DNA from: Anseranas semipalmata
Taxonomy: Eukaryota; Chordata; Aves; Anseriformes; Anseranatidae
Reading direction: 5' to 3'
Assembly (NCBI GenBank): GCA_013399115.1
Contig: VXAA01005247.1
Coordinates: forward strand, 1,636,226 to 1,700,225
Length of the DNA: 64,000 bases
A model generated the notes under the pieces. The model was not told the origin of the DNA. It worked only from the letters and a program-made list of their open reading frames with translations, and searched no databases. Below, one piece after another: positions 29,350 through 40,947 of the stretch (positions are counted from its first letter, which is position 1; each line of letters begins with the position of its first letter). The translations under genes and the position numbers were made by a program.

Positions 29350-31770
29350 TGTTTTTGGAATCGTTTGGCAAGGAAAACTTGAAATCCCTGTAAGCTATGA
29401 AAGGTAAAGAAGCAAAGAAAACTCTCCGTAAATTCATTTCACTGTAACCTTTTTTTGTACTTCAGGGAAAAGTGTGGCTTGCTAAATATCAGGTAAAATG
29501 AATTTTTAAATTTCAGTGGTTTAAGAAAGCAAATCTTGTGATGTATCTATGTATTTTATATTTATAAGGAAAATGGGTAAATTCTAAGTCCATATCTGGT
29601 TACTAAACCACATGACTTTGCCCAAATTTCTAATGAATCTCAGTGCATACTAATAGATTAGACTGAGATGCTTTCATGATGGTGTCAGGTAAGAGGGATC
29701 ACTACTGATACACAAGCAAAAGTATTCTTTGCTTGCTTTTGCAGTTTCCTAAACTGAAATTGTCCAAAGAGGAGAAAAATGTCTCATGTGCATATTACAA
29801 AGAATATTATGAAGTCATAAAGTTGCAAGAATGAAAATGATATACCTAATGACAGAAGAAAATATCACTTTGCATGCTTTTTCTGTTCTGTTTGGTATGT
29901 GCTATAAAGCATGCTGCAAGAGGCCAGGTTGACGTTGCAGGTTACAGAACGTGGCTGCCTCTGTTTTACCCGTAGGGTGGATGTTGCCTGAGAGCTGGCA
30001 GAAAAAGTTTTTGCTCGCTCTGTCAATAGACCTCAGTGCTCTTCCACCACATGAAGAACTTGTTCCCCTCTGATGGATTTTTTTTCAAACCTTGTCTCCT
30101 CTTGAGCTTGTAAGCAAAGATGACAAGTAGTAGTTTGTCTAAACCCTGGATCTTTTCCAGAGCAAAATCTACATTAAAAATAACAAGGGTTTAGGTTGAA
30201 GAGAGAAACTCGTAAAGGTTGGCAAATATCAGAAATAAGATTTCTGATAAAATTTTAAACATGCACGTATGATTAAACAATTTTAATGTGAAAACTTTTT
30301 TCAGATCCCTGCCTCAATGTGCGTATTTCTGCATGCTGCTGGATGTAGTAAGGCTCTGTTTGCTGTATGAGTAATTTATCAGCTTTAACTTAAATGTAGG
30401 AAGTGTGAATACTTGATTACTTTTACTTTGAGGTTTAAGAGTGCAGTATTCAGCGTAAGCTTTAGCTTAGTTGATTTTATCTAGCTTTAAAATTTTTATC
30501 ACCGGTGAAGTGTGTAGTAATGGTTATGAAAGCAATTAATAATAGCACTGACAGAATCAAGAGACTGACTAATTTATCATTATAGATTTTAATGAGCCTT
30601 ATAATCTAGCAATAAATATACAATATATTCAAAAGCGTGGAGTCATGAAAAGGATGATTTATTTAACTTTAATTCTAAACTAGTCTGAAAACCAGAGGTT
30701 GTGGAAACTAGATGTGTAAGAACATAATTCTTTTTGGTGTTACAGAGCAGAAGAAAGGAAATAACAGAGGAAGGGAGTTTAGTTTAAAATAAGGGNTTGA
30801 GAAAATCAGGGGGGGGGGGCACAAATCAATTGTTCAACTTCATTCTGAAGACATTTAAGCACACCAATACCTTTGTAGATGTGGGAGGAATCTTGTTGTG
30901 GACAGCCTCCATTTCCTGTCTCAATCTGCTTACTTGGCAGAGAGTAGGAACCATCTCAGACATCCTTGGGCGTTCAGAAGCTGGGGAGCAGAGTGGTACC
31001 AATACTTGCTGTCTCAGATTTTGGAGCAAGATCACATAAAGAGGCCCAAATATGAAAAGTTCTTACAGCAACTTTAAGATTCAGTGTTCAATTTGGGAAT
31101 TATGCTTCATTACGATATTTTTAACTATTATTGTATTATGTTTATTATCCATCCTTATAGGTTTTATTCTTCTCTCTTCCTTCTTGTGCTGAAGTAAGTA
31201 CAACAAAGTGTGTCTGGACAATAGTATTGTTAAAGAATAATAAGCACCGGGCAGAATCCTGCCTAAGCAGCGTAATGGAATGGCTGAAACTTCGGAAAAT
31301 TAATTAAAGCTGGTCTTTCCCAAAGGGAAGCTAGAAATGTCTGTAGCTGTAGCATTAAAACAAGAAAGACAAAAGTAGCAACAATAGAAGAGGACAGATG
31401 AAGCCCAGAAAAGTAGGTTTCCTTACTGAGAGGGAAAATTTTTACTGTTAGATCAGCAACAGATAGGCGCAAAAAAAAAAAAAATCCAAACGCAAAATTT
31501 GACCTTGTAAGGGCAAATCTGTGTTGTGGAAGACAAGCTTTAAACTGCAGAGATGCAGTCTGGGGGAGGTTATCTAGAACCCTTAAAGGGTGCTTTTGCA
31601 TCAGCACTGATGAGGAAACTGAACGAGGAATGACATGTTGGCATTCTGGGTTTTGGTGATGTCTTCAGTTCTTGTGCTATCTGAAGTGAGGTATAATTGC
31701 TGTCAAAAAAAAAATTCCATAATGTCTTGTTTTTGTCAACTTCAGGTTACAAAAATCACGAAGCAGAGTT

Positions 31771-31785
31771 GGGGTGGGGGGGGGG
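31771..31785. other. G-run with G-quadruplex potential
   Basis: A run of four G, one T and ten G is followed by AGGAGGA. This makes an intramolecular G-quadruplex with one-base loops possible on the + strand, which is the sense strand of the SUCLG2 transcript. An 11-G run at 30809-30819 lies about 1 kb upstream, close to an ambiguous base. No function can be read from it. Confidence 0.4.
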
Positions 31786-34700
31786 AGGAGGAAGAGTGTT
31801 GTGAAGGGAAGCTCTGTTTTAGAAAATCAGTGTCCAGCATAGCTGGTTGGGAATTGGTCATCCAGTGGGCGTCCCAGCCAGTCCTTATTGCAGTAATATT
31901 ATAGTCATGAAAAAGATGGTGACTAAAGCTTGACCGGACAAAGGGAAGCTTGCAACTGGCATGTGTCCAAATGTAACAATGCAATTTGTGTTCCTCAGAG
32001 GAGTTTTACCAGATAAACACATTATTAGGTTGGTCTCTGCCTCTTTCTGGAGGCAGGGAGTTTGGAGCTGGTTGGAAATTGATGTACCCCATCTAGATCT
32101 TTCAGGAGTTTGGGAAGGGGGAGTGCTTGAAGAGTTCTGCCCTCCATCCAACACAGCTCAATGATATTAGGCAAAGAAGGGTGGCTAGCAGAGTGCTTGA
32201 AACTAATGCCTGCCTAGCCCTACTGTGGCTGGGGTCCTCTTGGGCATATTGAGGGGTGTAGGAGTCTCTCTGCTCTGTGCTGCCTTTGTGGGTCGGCTCT
32301 TATAGGTTTGTGGGCTCAATGTTTATGCTTCTGTTTGGGTCAGTAAGGAGATGCTGCATCTGTGAGACATTAGTTTGGCTTGTCCACAATTTGTCTTCAT
32401 TGCAGTGTTCCCATGGCACTGCGTTACTTCCATCTATTTTGCAATGTGTCCTAACCTTGTAACAGGAGGGATGCCTGGGTTTGGCCCTTTTGCTGTCATC
32501 AGTTGCCTTACACTGGGGTAAAAATGCATGAATGTAATACTGAATCAGGTTCTGCATTTTTAAGAGGTGCAAACGCTAATTAATTTTCACAGAACCCCTG
32601 CAGATAGAGAAGCTGAGTTGCAGAAAGTCGCATGGTGTGACAGAGATGCGATTAGGATTTCGTATGTGACTGCCTCCCCTTCAGTCCCATGCCCTAATTC
32701 TGCAGTGTGTGATGCCTTGCCAGTGTAGTCCAGAGTGCTCTGCTATAAATTTTTTTGTTCCTACACAGGCAAGAGCGAGGCCTAATACCGTGCAATCTCA
32801 CATTGTCTATTCTTTACAGTAGTTTTTCTTGGTAAGCTACAGCAAGTGTTAATGTAATTTTTAACATGCCTGATTTGCAATCACACAGTCATTTCAATAA
32901 TAATGGTAAGTTGTTCACAGGTAATAAATTAGTGTACCATATAACAAGCAGAACTATGGTTCTCGGTATATTGTTTCATGATCAAGAATTCAGTAGTTAA
33001 ATATACACAGCAGTGGGCTGAGAACAAGCTGTTCATTTTTGCTGCAAGTAGTACCAGTGGACCAGAGTAATCATAGCTCCCCAAAGCAGTGCTGATTTTA
33101 TTGATTCTAAATAGGCTTTCATTATAGAACTGAGGCTGTTGCAATTGCAAGGAGTATCACTGCCATTGGTATTCACAATGCTGACTGAAGGGAAGGAGAT
33201 GTATTGTTCAATGCAATGTAAACGGTGCTTGTGCCTCGGAGTTTTGTATTCTGTTCTGCTGAAACAACTGAATTTATTTAAAATAGAAGTACTTAAGGCG
33301 TCTTCCTATGGTGTTAGGTTAAATTTGTTAGAAATGTAGTTGGACCCAACCTACAGTTGTGAAATCATAAACTCTGAGGACATTTCGGAGAACTGCCGGT
33401 CTCTCTTATTTGATGGCATCTGGCTTAGGGATGAGCTGTATCTCTGCTCCATTTCTTAAAGGACTCTTGTATCATTTTTTTCTGTAGGGTAATGTAAAAT
33501 GTGTATGTATGTGTATATGATTCGGTTAATAAACTGTTAAGCCTGAGATATTAATGTATCCAAGGTAAAATTAGTTAAGAACACATGCTGTTACCAGAAA
33601 TGCGTCATTAATCTGCATGGAGCAGTTTGCAACTATTTGCTGCTAAATTAGTGACACTTAAACAGTCTTTTTTGTATTATTTTTAATGTTAAAGAAATTT
33701 TTAAATCTTTGACAACAAATCTATGTACACTTAGAAACAGTCTGTGTGTTTTGTTTTGTTTTTAATTTTACACAAAGGCTTATCAGTCGATGGACGTATA
33801 CAGAAGTTCATTGGAACCTTAATTACCAAATGCAGTGCTGTTGAAAATGTTGCACTGTACTTTATGGGGGTGTAAAGACATATTGCTTGTGCTAGGTTCT
33901 CTTCAAATACAATATTTTTATCTACACAACCCTTCCTTACACATTTTTCCAGCTTTACCACAGCAGTTTGGCAGGGTGATAATTGAAATTAATTACAGCT
34001 TTTTGTTTTTAATGAATATGATATTGACTTTATATACAGCTTTTCAGATTTTATTTATTTTTGTTGGAGCCTACAAGTGAAGGTGAATTACTTCATATAT
34101 TCCAGCTAAAACCACAGTTTTCTTTTGGGGTAGACTTTCATAACATAATTTGGGAATTCAGGCAGAAGATAGCATAAAAAGAACTTTGTGTGAGCGTTTC
34201 AAGAGATTGGCTCTTTAAATAAAATGGTGATGTTAAGTAGTGAATCAACTTGGTAAGTACTGAATGATCAAGCCTAGTTACTATAAAATAAGATCTGGCT
34301 GGTTTACTTCATTTTACAGAGCTTGGGCAAATAACTATTGAATTAAATTGCTTCCTGGTGGTTTCCCCAGGGCAAGAAGAACCTGCCGTACTGTGCTCTG
34401 CTGAGCTACTATATTGATTAGTTCTTCACATCTAATCTTTACATGGTTATGCTTACTTTCTAGTGTGTTTTATTTATGGTTTTGATAGTTGTTTTTCTGA
34501 AGTCATTGTGTTACCTTGATAGTCCTCTAGTGGATTATAAAAATGTAGACATTAATTCCTTTCTCTACGTTCATTTGTTGTAGCTAAATGAAGATAATCA
34601 GTGCTCTGTAGCATTCCAGTTAGGACTAAAAGGAGTTGCTTGCCTAGCGATGGGTGGCACAGAGGGTAACGATCACTGGCAGAATTGACATCACGTATCA

Positions 34701-35567
34701 CTGACAACCAAAACTCACGCTGTTGGGATGGTTGGTGCCTAAACTGATCTAATTAAATGCTTTCAGCATCTATTAACAATGCTATATTAGATTCCTTATC
34801 ACAGCAGCTATTGTGATTTTAGGGTTTGCTTCTGCAGGTTGGAAAGTGATTTATAGTTTTAATTCATCTTAATAATTTGTGTGCTTAGAAAACACTTGAC
34901 ATGAAACTTTTTGCTGCATTTAAATTTCCTTGTTATCTGCCTTGGAGTGGCGTGAATAATAGGGAGCTGAGAACATTAATATATTGGAATGCATGAAGTG
35001 TTTTCAAGAAGGCTTTTAAGGTTCAGAGTAATGTATGTCCGGTTTTACTGAATGAGTTAACATCTGGAGGGATTTTGTCTTGAGAAGCTTGGAAATCAGG
35101 CATCTCTTGGTACAATGCCTCCAACAGCGAAGTTAAAAATACATTTCTGTCTTAATGCAGAAATTAGAATATATTTATTTTATAATATTTATTCTGTCCT
35201 AAGATCCAACTTGCTTTCTTGTTGCTGAAATTTACAATACTGGAACTTTGAAATGAGGCTGTGTTGGAACCGGTCTTCACCAAAAATGACTGTACCTCCA
35301 AACATGTATTCAATCATCTGTAAGATATTTATATGTAGTACAAACCTAGAAAGCCTGTCTGCTTGACTGTAAGTATCTATATCCTCTGTGCCATTTAAGC
35401 AGTAAGTCTGTCAATTTAATAACAAATTACCATGTTTTCTAGCATACTTACATCAACTATTTTGATTCAAGGGGTGACCTCATCCAGACATCACTGAGTC
35501 AGAGATCTCCGCAGACTTCGAGGGAATTGACTCAGACACAAAACAACAATTTTATCCTTTAGGAACT

Positions 35568-35586
35568 GATATGATATGATATGATA
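35568..35586. repeat. Pentanucleotide repeat (GATAT)n
   Basis: Almost four tandem GATAT units occur here. It is a short microsatellite. Confidence 0.85.
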
Positions 35587-35741
35587 AGTTAATATTAGCA
35601 TCTCAGACTTTGCAAAATACCTGGTAATATAATAACAACTGTAAGAAGTGACAGTATTCATTGTTGATAAACATCTTATAGCCACCTGGCAGATCTTTAT
35701 GATTCAGGAAGCATCCGTGGAGCAGCAGAGGTCATGAAGGA

Positions 35742-35815
35742 TTTTTTGTTTGTTTGTTTGTTTTGTTTTTTTGTTTTTGTTTTATGTTTTTATTTTAATT
35801 ATTATTTATTTATTT
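35742..35815. repeat. T-rich / (TTTG)n low-complexity tract
   Basis: T runs broken by G give TTTG units and then pass into ATT-rich sequence. Because these triplets are free of stops, the tract supplies the hydrophobic first 20 or so codons of the open frame that follows, and those codons should not be read as a real protein segment. Confidence 0.85.
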
Positions 35816-36232
35816 ACCCCTATTTTACTTGGTAAGGATATGAAGATCTCTTCTGTTTGGAACATGGGTCTTACTGCAATTAATTTTGTCAGTGTGTCTT
35901 GCTGCACTTGTTATGCTCACATTGCCAAAGATCCAAATGATGTCTTGTCTCATGAAGAGGATAAGATGTTTTCACAACTAATGCCTTTGCTCTGCATTTA
36001 CCTGATGCAGAGTGTCAAGCATGATGGGGCTGAGAATTTCTTCTTCTATGATCACGTCCGTAGTCTTGCTTGCATGTATTCAGAGCAAGGACTGGAATTT
36101 ATTATTCCTGATGAGAATTTTTGTTCTGCATTCAAGACAAAATATGGTCTGATTCATGCTTTAAAAACCATGCCAGAGCGTAAGCCATCAAACTGTATGC
36201 TGATGATATGGTTTGTTTTGCAGGTCGTGTAG
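35750..36232 (+). other. Unidentified 160-codon ORF in intron 2, upstream of exon 3
   Basis: This is the longest open frame in the window. The first 25 or so codons come from low-complexity TTTG/ATT sequence. The coding-like part is about 35840-36232 (from MKISSVWNMGL), with a balanced amino-acid mix including AHIAKDPNDVLSHEEDKMF and DENFCSAFKTKYG. It ends in a TAG stop about 250 bp before SUCLG2 exon 3. No domain is recognised, and no poly(A) tail, splice structure or promoter is seen. It could be a remnant of a retrocopied gene or an older insertion, or a chance frame; one chance ORF of about this length is not surprising in 64 kb. Confidence 0.25.
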
Positions 36233-36483
36233 TATTAATAGCATGATTTTGATCTAAATCATGACATATATATCCAGCTGATAGTTACTGTATATTTATC
36301 CTTTAACCTCTGTGATTTTTTTTTCAAGGTTGCTTTATAAAAATAATGAATTGACTTTTATTGCTCGCTGGTTTTGAACTTCTCGTTGTTTTTAAACGAT
36401 CTAACCCAGAAATACTTTTTAAACTTAAGCTAACAAACTCAATAAATGACCCACAATAGAATAGCATTGTGTTTCTTTTACAG

Positions 36484-36583
36484 AGGCAGAGGAAATTGTT
36501 CTGAAGGCACAGATTCTGGCTGGAGGGAGAGGAAAAGGTATTTTTAACAGTGGATTGAAAGGAGGAGTCCATCTAACTAAAGA
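36484..36583 (+). CDS. SUCLG2: SUCLG2 exon 3: glycine-rich nucleotide loop
   Basis: The exon has 100 nt. The first two bases complete the codon split by intron 2 (K), and the exon ends with two bases of a split Asp codon before GTAAGT. It encodes about residues 76-108: [19 protein letters not shown], then [20 protein letters not shown] is the ATP-grasp loop that contacts the nucleotide phosphates. The equivalent Gly-Arg pair of the E. coli beta subunit (SucC) is at residues 53-54, and here it falls at about mature positions 53-54 too. [14 protein letters not shown] is the SUCLG2 form; SUCLA2 has a different continuation. Confidence 0.97.
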
Positions 36584-36709
36584 GTAAGTCTGTAAGATTG
36601 AAAAAGTGTGGATAAATTGCTTCTGTTGTAATATGTAAGCTGTTTACAATACCTATTTGTCTGTCTTTTAATATTTTTCAATAAGCTAACCTTTTTCCTT
36701 TGTTTGTAG
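36584..36709 (+). other. SUCLG2: SUCLG2 intron 3 (126 bp)
   Basis: This is a very short intron with donor GTAAGT and acceptor TTTGTAG after a T/C-rich tract. It contains nothing else. Confidence 0.95.
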
Positions 36710-36800
36710 CCCTAAGATTGTTGAACAGCTTGCTAAACAGATGATTGGGTACAATCTGTCAACAAAGCAAACTCCAAAGGATGGTGTGACAGTGAAAAAG
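36710..36800 (+). CDS. SUCLG2: SUCLG2 exon 4
   Basis: The exon has 91 nt. Its first base completes the split Asp codon and it ends in phase 0 before GTAAG. It encodes PKIVEQLAKQMIGYNL followed by STKQTPKDGVTVKK, about residues 110-139. QMIGYNL and TKQTP match the conserved QMIG-x-x-L-x-TKQT segment of succinate-CoA ligase beta subunits, in the ATP-grasp domain. The end in KK leads directly into VMVAEAL of the next exon. Confidence 0.97.
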
Positions 36801-39800
36801 GTAAGATTTTTGCCTATTAAAAGTTGAGAACTGTGTTTAGCTGCAATGTGCATTAATATGCTGGGGTGTATGCCATAGATTTTTTTCCATTTCTTTTCCA
36901 GTGTCAGATTTCTTTCATCCAGTTGATGAAACAAACCAAAAAAAAAAAAAAAAACGTACACTTTCTATCTTTGTGTGCATATGTTTTGTCTATCAAATTC
37001 AGCATACATAGTAGTGGAAAAATCCATTTTTGCTACCTGTGATGAAGGGAGTTCTTTCCCATAGCTTCTTCCTTCATCAAATATATACTAAATACTAGCA
37101 GAACTCTATATACCATAGCTGTACGTGCTTATTGACTTTCTTCCTAAGAGAAGTAACATATAGATGATAACTTGCAGTATTATTATCTTTAATTCATTCA
37201 CCACCAACTTTGGGCAACCATTATTAAGGATAGACAGATGATTTTGCATGAGAATGATCTCAATTTCAAAAAAAAAAAAATAGTCATGACTGAAAGTATT
37301 TTGTTCTTAACATGCTGTGGATACAGGGTAAAATGTGGGCATGGTCGTGGTTGAGCTAATGTGTTGTAGTATGCACCGTCACAGGTAAACGAATTACAAG
37401 GCATGAAAACTCACTTCAGCATGAATGTATCGTTGTGTATTGGTCTAAACAAGAGAAGCATAGATAGCTTTTCAACAAGATTCACTTTAGGCTTAGTAAA
37501 ATTCTCTAAGTCAGGAAATCCTACCAATTGCCTACCTACTATATATTTTTTTTCTCTTGCTTTGTTTTACTGAACAAAGATCTTCAGACAGGTGTGTAGT
37601 CAAGACCCACACTGTGTCTGATGCCAAGAGATAATTTGGCATGAGCTGAAAGGAACTGCAGTTCACTCTTTAATGTATTGTGAACAGCTTGGTATTAGCA
37701 TAGAAGGGGAACACTTGTCTGGAAAGCTGCTATCTAATGAGGGCTGGAAGAAGGTGCTCAGGTGGGAGCAAGGACAGCAAATTACCATCACTCCTGATAG
37801 GTGTTGTTAAAAAGAAATACTAGATATTAAAAAGAAGGAACAGTATTATTACTAAGGCATGTCTGTCAGAGATTGTGATAACAGTAAGGATATAAAAAAG
37901 GATATACATTTCCAATATTAAGGCACTCTGCTTTGCAAATTGTGTATTGTAAAAGCAGCTTTCTGTTATAAATTCTTTGGTTTTATTCTTTTCCCATAGT
38001 TGAGCTACTTAAAATGCATCATACAGGAAATTTCACTCCTTTGTCTGAGTGCAAGTCTATTTGTTCATTTACATATTCAGTTTTGAAAAGGAAACTTATA
38101 ATTTTTCTTTGAAATTGATAGAAATGAAAGAAAGGTATGACTCTTGGGATTCTTTGAAACAGATTATTTAAAGGATTTATATTAAGATGATTTCTGTGTG
38201 ACGTATAGAATAGCTATAGAAGATTTAACTTATAGTTGCTTTCCTTTCCATCCCCACCTTTCTTGTATAAATAATGGTCAAGAGTAAGCAGCGTGCGCAT
38301 ATGTGAAGTGTAAGGTGAAGTTTGTGCTACTGAACTTCAGATATTTATTTTGATCGTACAGGAAAGTAGCCTTGATAGTGTATTTTTTCCTTTGCTGAAT
38401 TGCATGAAAACTTTGCAGGAAATACTTTGTAAGCATTTTAACATGGATGCATGATAAATCTGTATGATGCTTTTCACTGTGAGAAGCTGATCATCTGTTG
38501 TCAGGCAGTACATTCTGATTATACAGTTAATTTTTGAAAGTCCTAGGCTAATTCATATGTTTATCGCACAGGTATGTAACAAGGTGGTAGTAGTATGTTT
38601 TATGATAATTTCGGTGTTGAGATCTTGAGTCTTGGTAATTTATGGTAAGTTCATGTTCCTGTTTTAAGATAATCAGATATATAACAGTTTGGGTAATGGT
38701 ATCCCCAATGCTTGCTACATAGTTGAAGAAAGCCAGTTTAAAATGATGCATCTAGGTCATCAAAAAGACCATCTCCCAGAAAAATTGGTGTCTTTTAAAA
38801 GCATTTATCTTTCCCAAGTTTAGCCCACTCTAGGATCTTTAAAATAGTTAAAGGATTGAAGGCATTCAGGTTTGCAGTATCAAGGCTACAATGCCAAATA
38901 CTGAAATTATAATCAAGGCACAAATTACAGAAATATGATTAAAAATGGGTTTAGCTGTGTTTAGGATGTCATTTAATGCAGTGGGAGTTAGTGCACAGAA
39001 AATGCCAGACAGACTCTTCATATTTGCTTAGAGGAGTAGGGAAGTTGAGAATTAATAGAAGGCAATTTTGTTCAGTTTCAAGGCATATGTTCTCTGTGTA
39101 TATATGTAAGAATATGTGTTTACATATACTTAAAGAAAATTGCAGTTCACCCACAAAAGAAAAGGCATGTTTTTATGTTTTTTGAACTTTTTGCTGTTCT
39201 CCAAAGTCTAAGTGAACTCTTATGTTTAAACATAAGTAAATAAATAACGAAATTTGATAATAAACATTTTTTCAGAAGGAAAATAGTTATTATTTTCTGC
39301 AAGGCAAACAATGGGCTAGTGTCAAGGAGGATAGGGAGTGGAAGTCACCTTTTACATGCATTTGTAAGGAAGGAAAAAAGATAGAAATTTTGTACAATTA
39401 GAGTAATTATGGAACAGAAAATGGAGTTTTCAGCTTTTACAAATACTGCAGAATTTAAAGTGTGTTTTTTTTTTTTTGCTTTTTTAGATTTATGTTTCTT
39501 AAATAAACAGCAGACTCTTCCATTACTTCATAACTTGGAAGCTATTTTGTGAGTTTACATAAAATCCTCTTATGGCAGCTTGGAATTTGGAGAGCCTGGT
39601 TATCTGAGAAGACAGTCTTCTCTTATCGTGACAGCCTGATAATTTGCTACCTGTGTTTTCTCTCCAAGCAGTAACAATTAATATTTTCAATATTTGATTC
39701 AGTATAAAAGAGCTGTTATAGTTATCCTCATGAAATTAGATGTGACTTAAATTTTTAGGTAATGATTTGTTTTTAAGTAGGAAAGCTTGAAGTTATTGGG

Positions 39801-39972
39801 AAGTTCTCAAGAAAAATAACATTTCCCCAGGACATTTTAAATATAAACCAGATGTGGTAAAGTAGATATTTCTTTGTCATAAGCAAAATAGAGAAAATAG
39901 CAGAAAAGTTAAGAGTTTGTAGATTCAGTTGCACCCTTCTTAACTGTTCATTATGCGTTTGCTTCAATTTTG

Positions 39973-40654
39973 TCATGTGAATGATGGGTAGACTTTAACA
40001 AATAATATTAAAGACCTTGAATGCCAGTTTCCCTGGTTTTGCTCTGCATCAGACAGGGAGGATGGTGAAGGAAAGTAACTGTTTTTGTCGGGAGAAATGA
40101 GAGATGTTGCACCATCTGACAACAATTTGTACTCTACAGTAAGCTTGCCTATTATAGAGTGGACAGTCTAGGAGTAGTTTCTGACGTAAGACAGAAGTAT
40201 TTGGTGATGTTGACATGATTAATTAGCAGTGGTGAGGACAATCACTTGGCTCTGAAGCAGCAGTTGAAAAGATACCTGATTTAATAATATAAGTTCCACC
40301 TGCTGTGCTTGCAAATGTAGTCCTTAAGACTCGTTGCGCTGATTCCTGTCCTAAGACTAGCCCGGATCCTGAGCACTCTGGAAACTCTGAACAACTCTGA
40401 CAAGTTTCAGTAGGACCAGGTGGTTTTGTTTGACCTGTGTCTAAAGCGATTGACTCACATTTTTCAGATGCACTGATGCAGGATACGTATGAAGGTGAAA
40501 CCACGCATGCAGGTAAAAGGTCTAACTGTAGCAAGTCAAGGATGCTTTCCATATCTTTGCTTTTAATTTGAGGAATTGTGGCAGGTAGCTGAACTATGTT
40601 TCTGAAGTGGGCTTTTAGCATCCCTTTATAGTAGCCTAAAATAGGTAGGTGCTT
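39973..40654 (-). pseudogene. Possible decayed coding sequence (retrocopy?) on the minus strand
   Basis: On the minus strand, 40654 to 40223 is open for 143 codons plus a stop. It includes an ATG at 40621 and reads MLKAHFRNIVQLPATIPQIK, then a Ser/Pro/Cys-rich stretch (DTGQTKPPGPTETCQSCSEF). After the stop a further minus-strand frame opens, through EYKLLSDGATSLISPDKNS and FPSPSSLSDAEQNQ (40134 down to the stop at 39973). Frame changes between consecutive coding-like blocks would fit an old processed pseudogene with indels. The stretch is richer in G+C than its surroundings. I do not recognise the parent protein, and no poly(A) tail or target-site duplication was found, so chance open frames remain possible. 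Confidence 0.3.
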
Positions 40655-40928
40655 TTAAGTAGTATGGTAGTTTTCTGTATTCTTAGTTGTCTCCTTTCCC
40701 CTAGTTTTCTTTAGTTTGATTTGAACAGTTGCTTGTTCGAGCTATTCCTTTACATTACCCTATGTTCTATGAATAAGGCAAGGTAAAATTAGAAGGAAGC
40801 AAAATTACTATAAAGAATATTCCTTCCAAGTCAAAACACAATAAAGAAATAGCATCTTTCCTTGCATTCTGAGCACAGAGGGTTTCATTTAATTCCTTGT
40901 CTCTTGTTTTTTTTTCTGTTCTGTTAAG

Positions 40929-40947
40929 ATGTATGACATGGCAGAAG
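40929..40947 (+). other. SUCLG2: Candidate 19-nt cassette (poison) microexon in intron 4
   Basis: Nineteen bases (ATGTATGACATGGCAGAAG) lie between a long polypyrimidine tract ending in TTAAG and a consensus donor GTAAGT. If spliced in between exons 4 and 5 the length (not a multiple of 3) would shift the frame and bring a TGA into exon 5. It is therefore not part of the normal protein. It could be a regulated unproductive exon or a decoy site. The evidence is splice-site quality only. Confidence 0.25.

Larger units (their letters stand above)
3846..36483 (+). other. SUCLG2: SUCLG2 intron 2 (32.6 kb)
   Basis: This is a very long intron with donor GTAAGT and acceptor TTTTACAG. Its contents are a CR1 fragment at about 4230-4372, an assembly gap within poly(A) at 8717-8733, an ambiguous base at 30796, a short tandem repeat plus palindrome at 18929-19008, a locally GC-rich patch at 14446-14656, G-runs at 30809-30819 and 31771-31785, and numerous A/T homopolymers and microsatellites. 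A 160-codon unidentified ORF sits near its 3' end (35750-36232). The rest is AT-rich sequence in which I recognise no exon, RNA gene or domain. Its many open frames of 60-130 codons have no recognisable homology and fit chance. Confidence 0.9.

Noticed and set aside
30826..31035. 70-codon minus-strand frame with protein-like composition
   Set aside because: It is too short, and nothing upstream or downstream continues it in another frame. It was not distinguishable from chance.
31263..31607. 114-codon minus-strand frame
   Set aside because: It runs through a poly(T) stretch on that strand that gives a run of Phe. No homology or coding signature was found.
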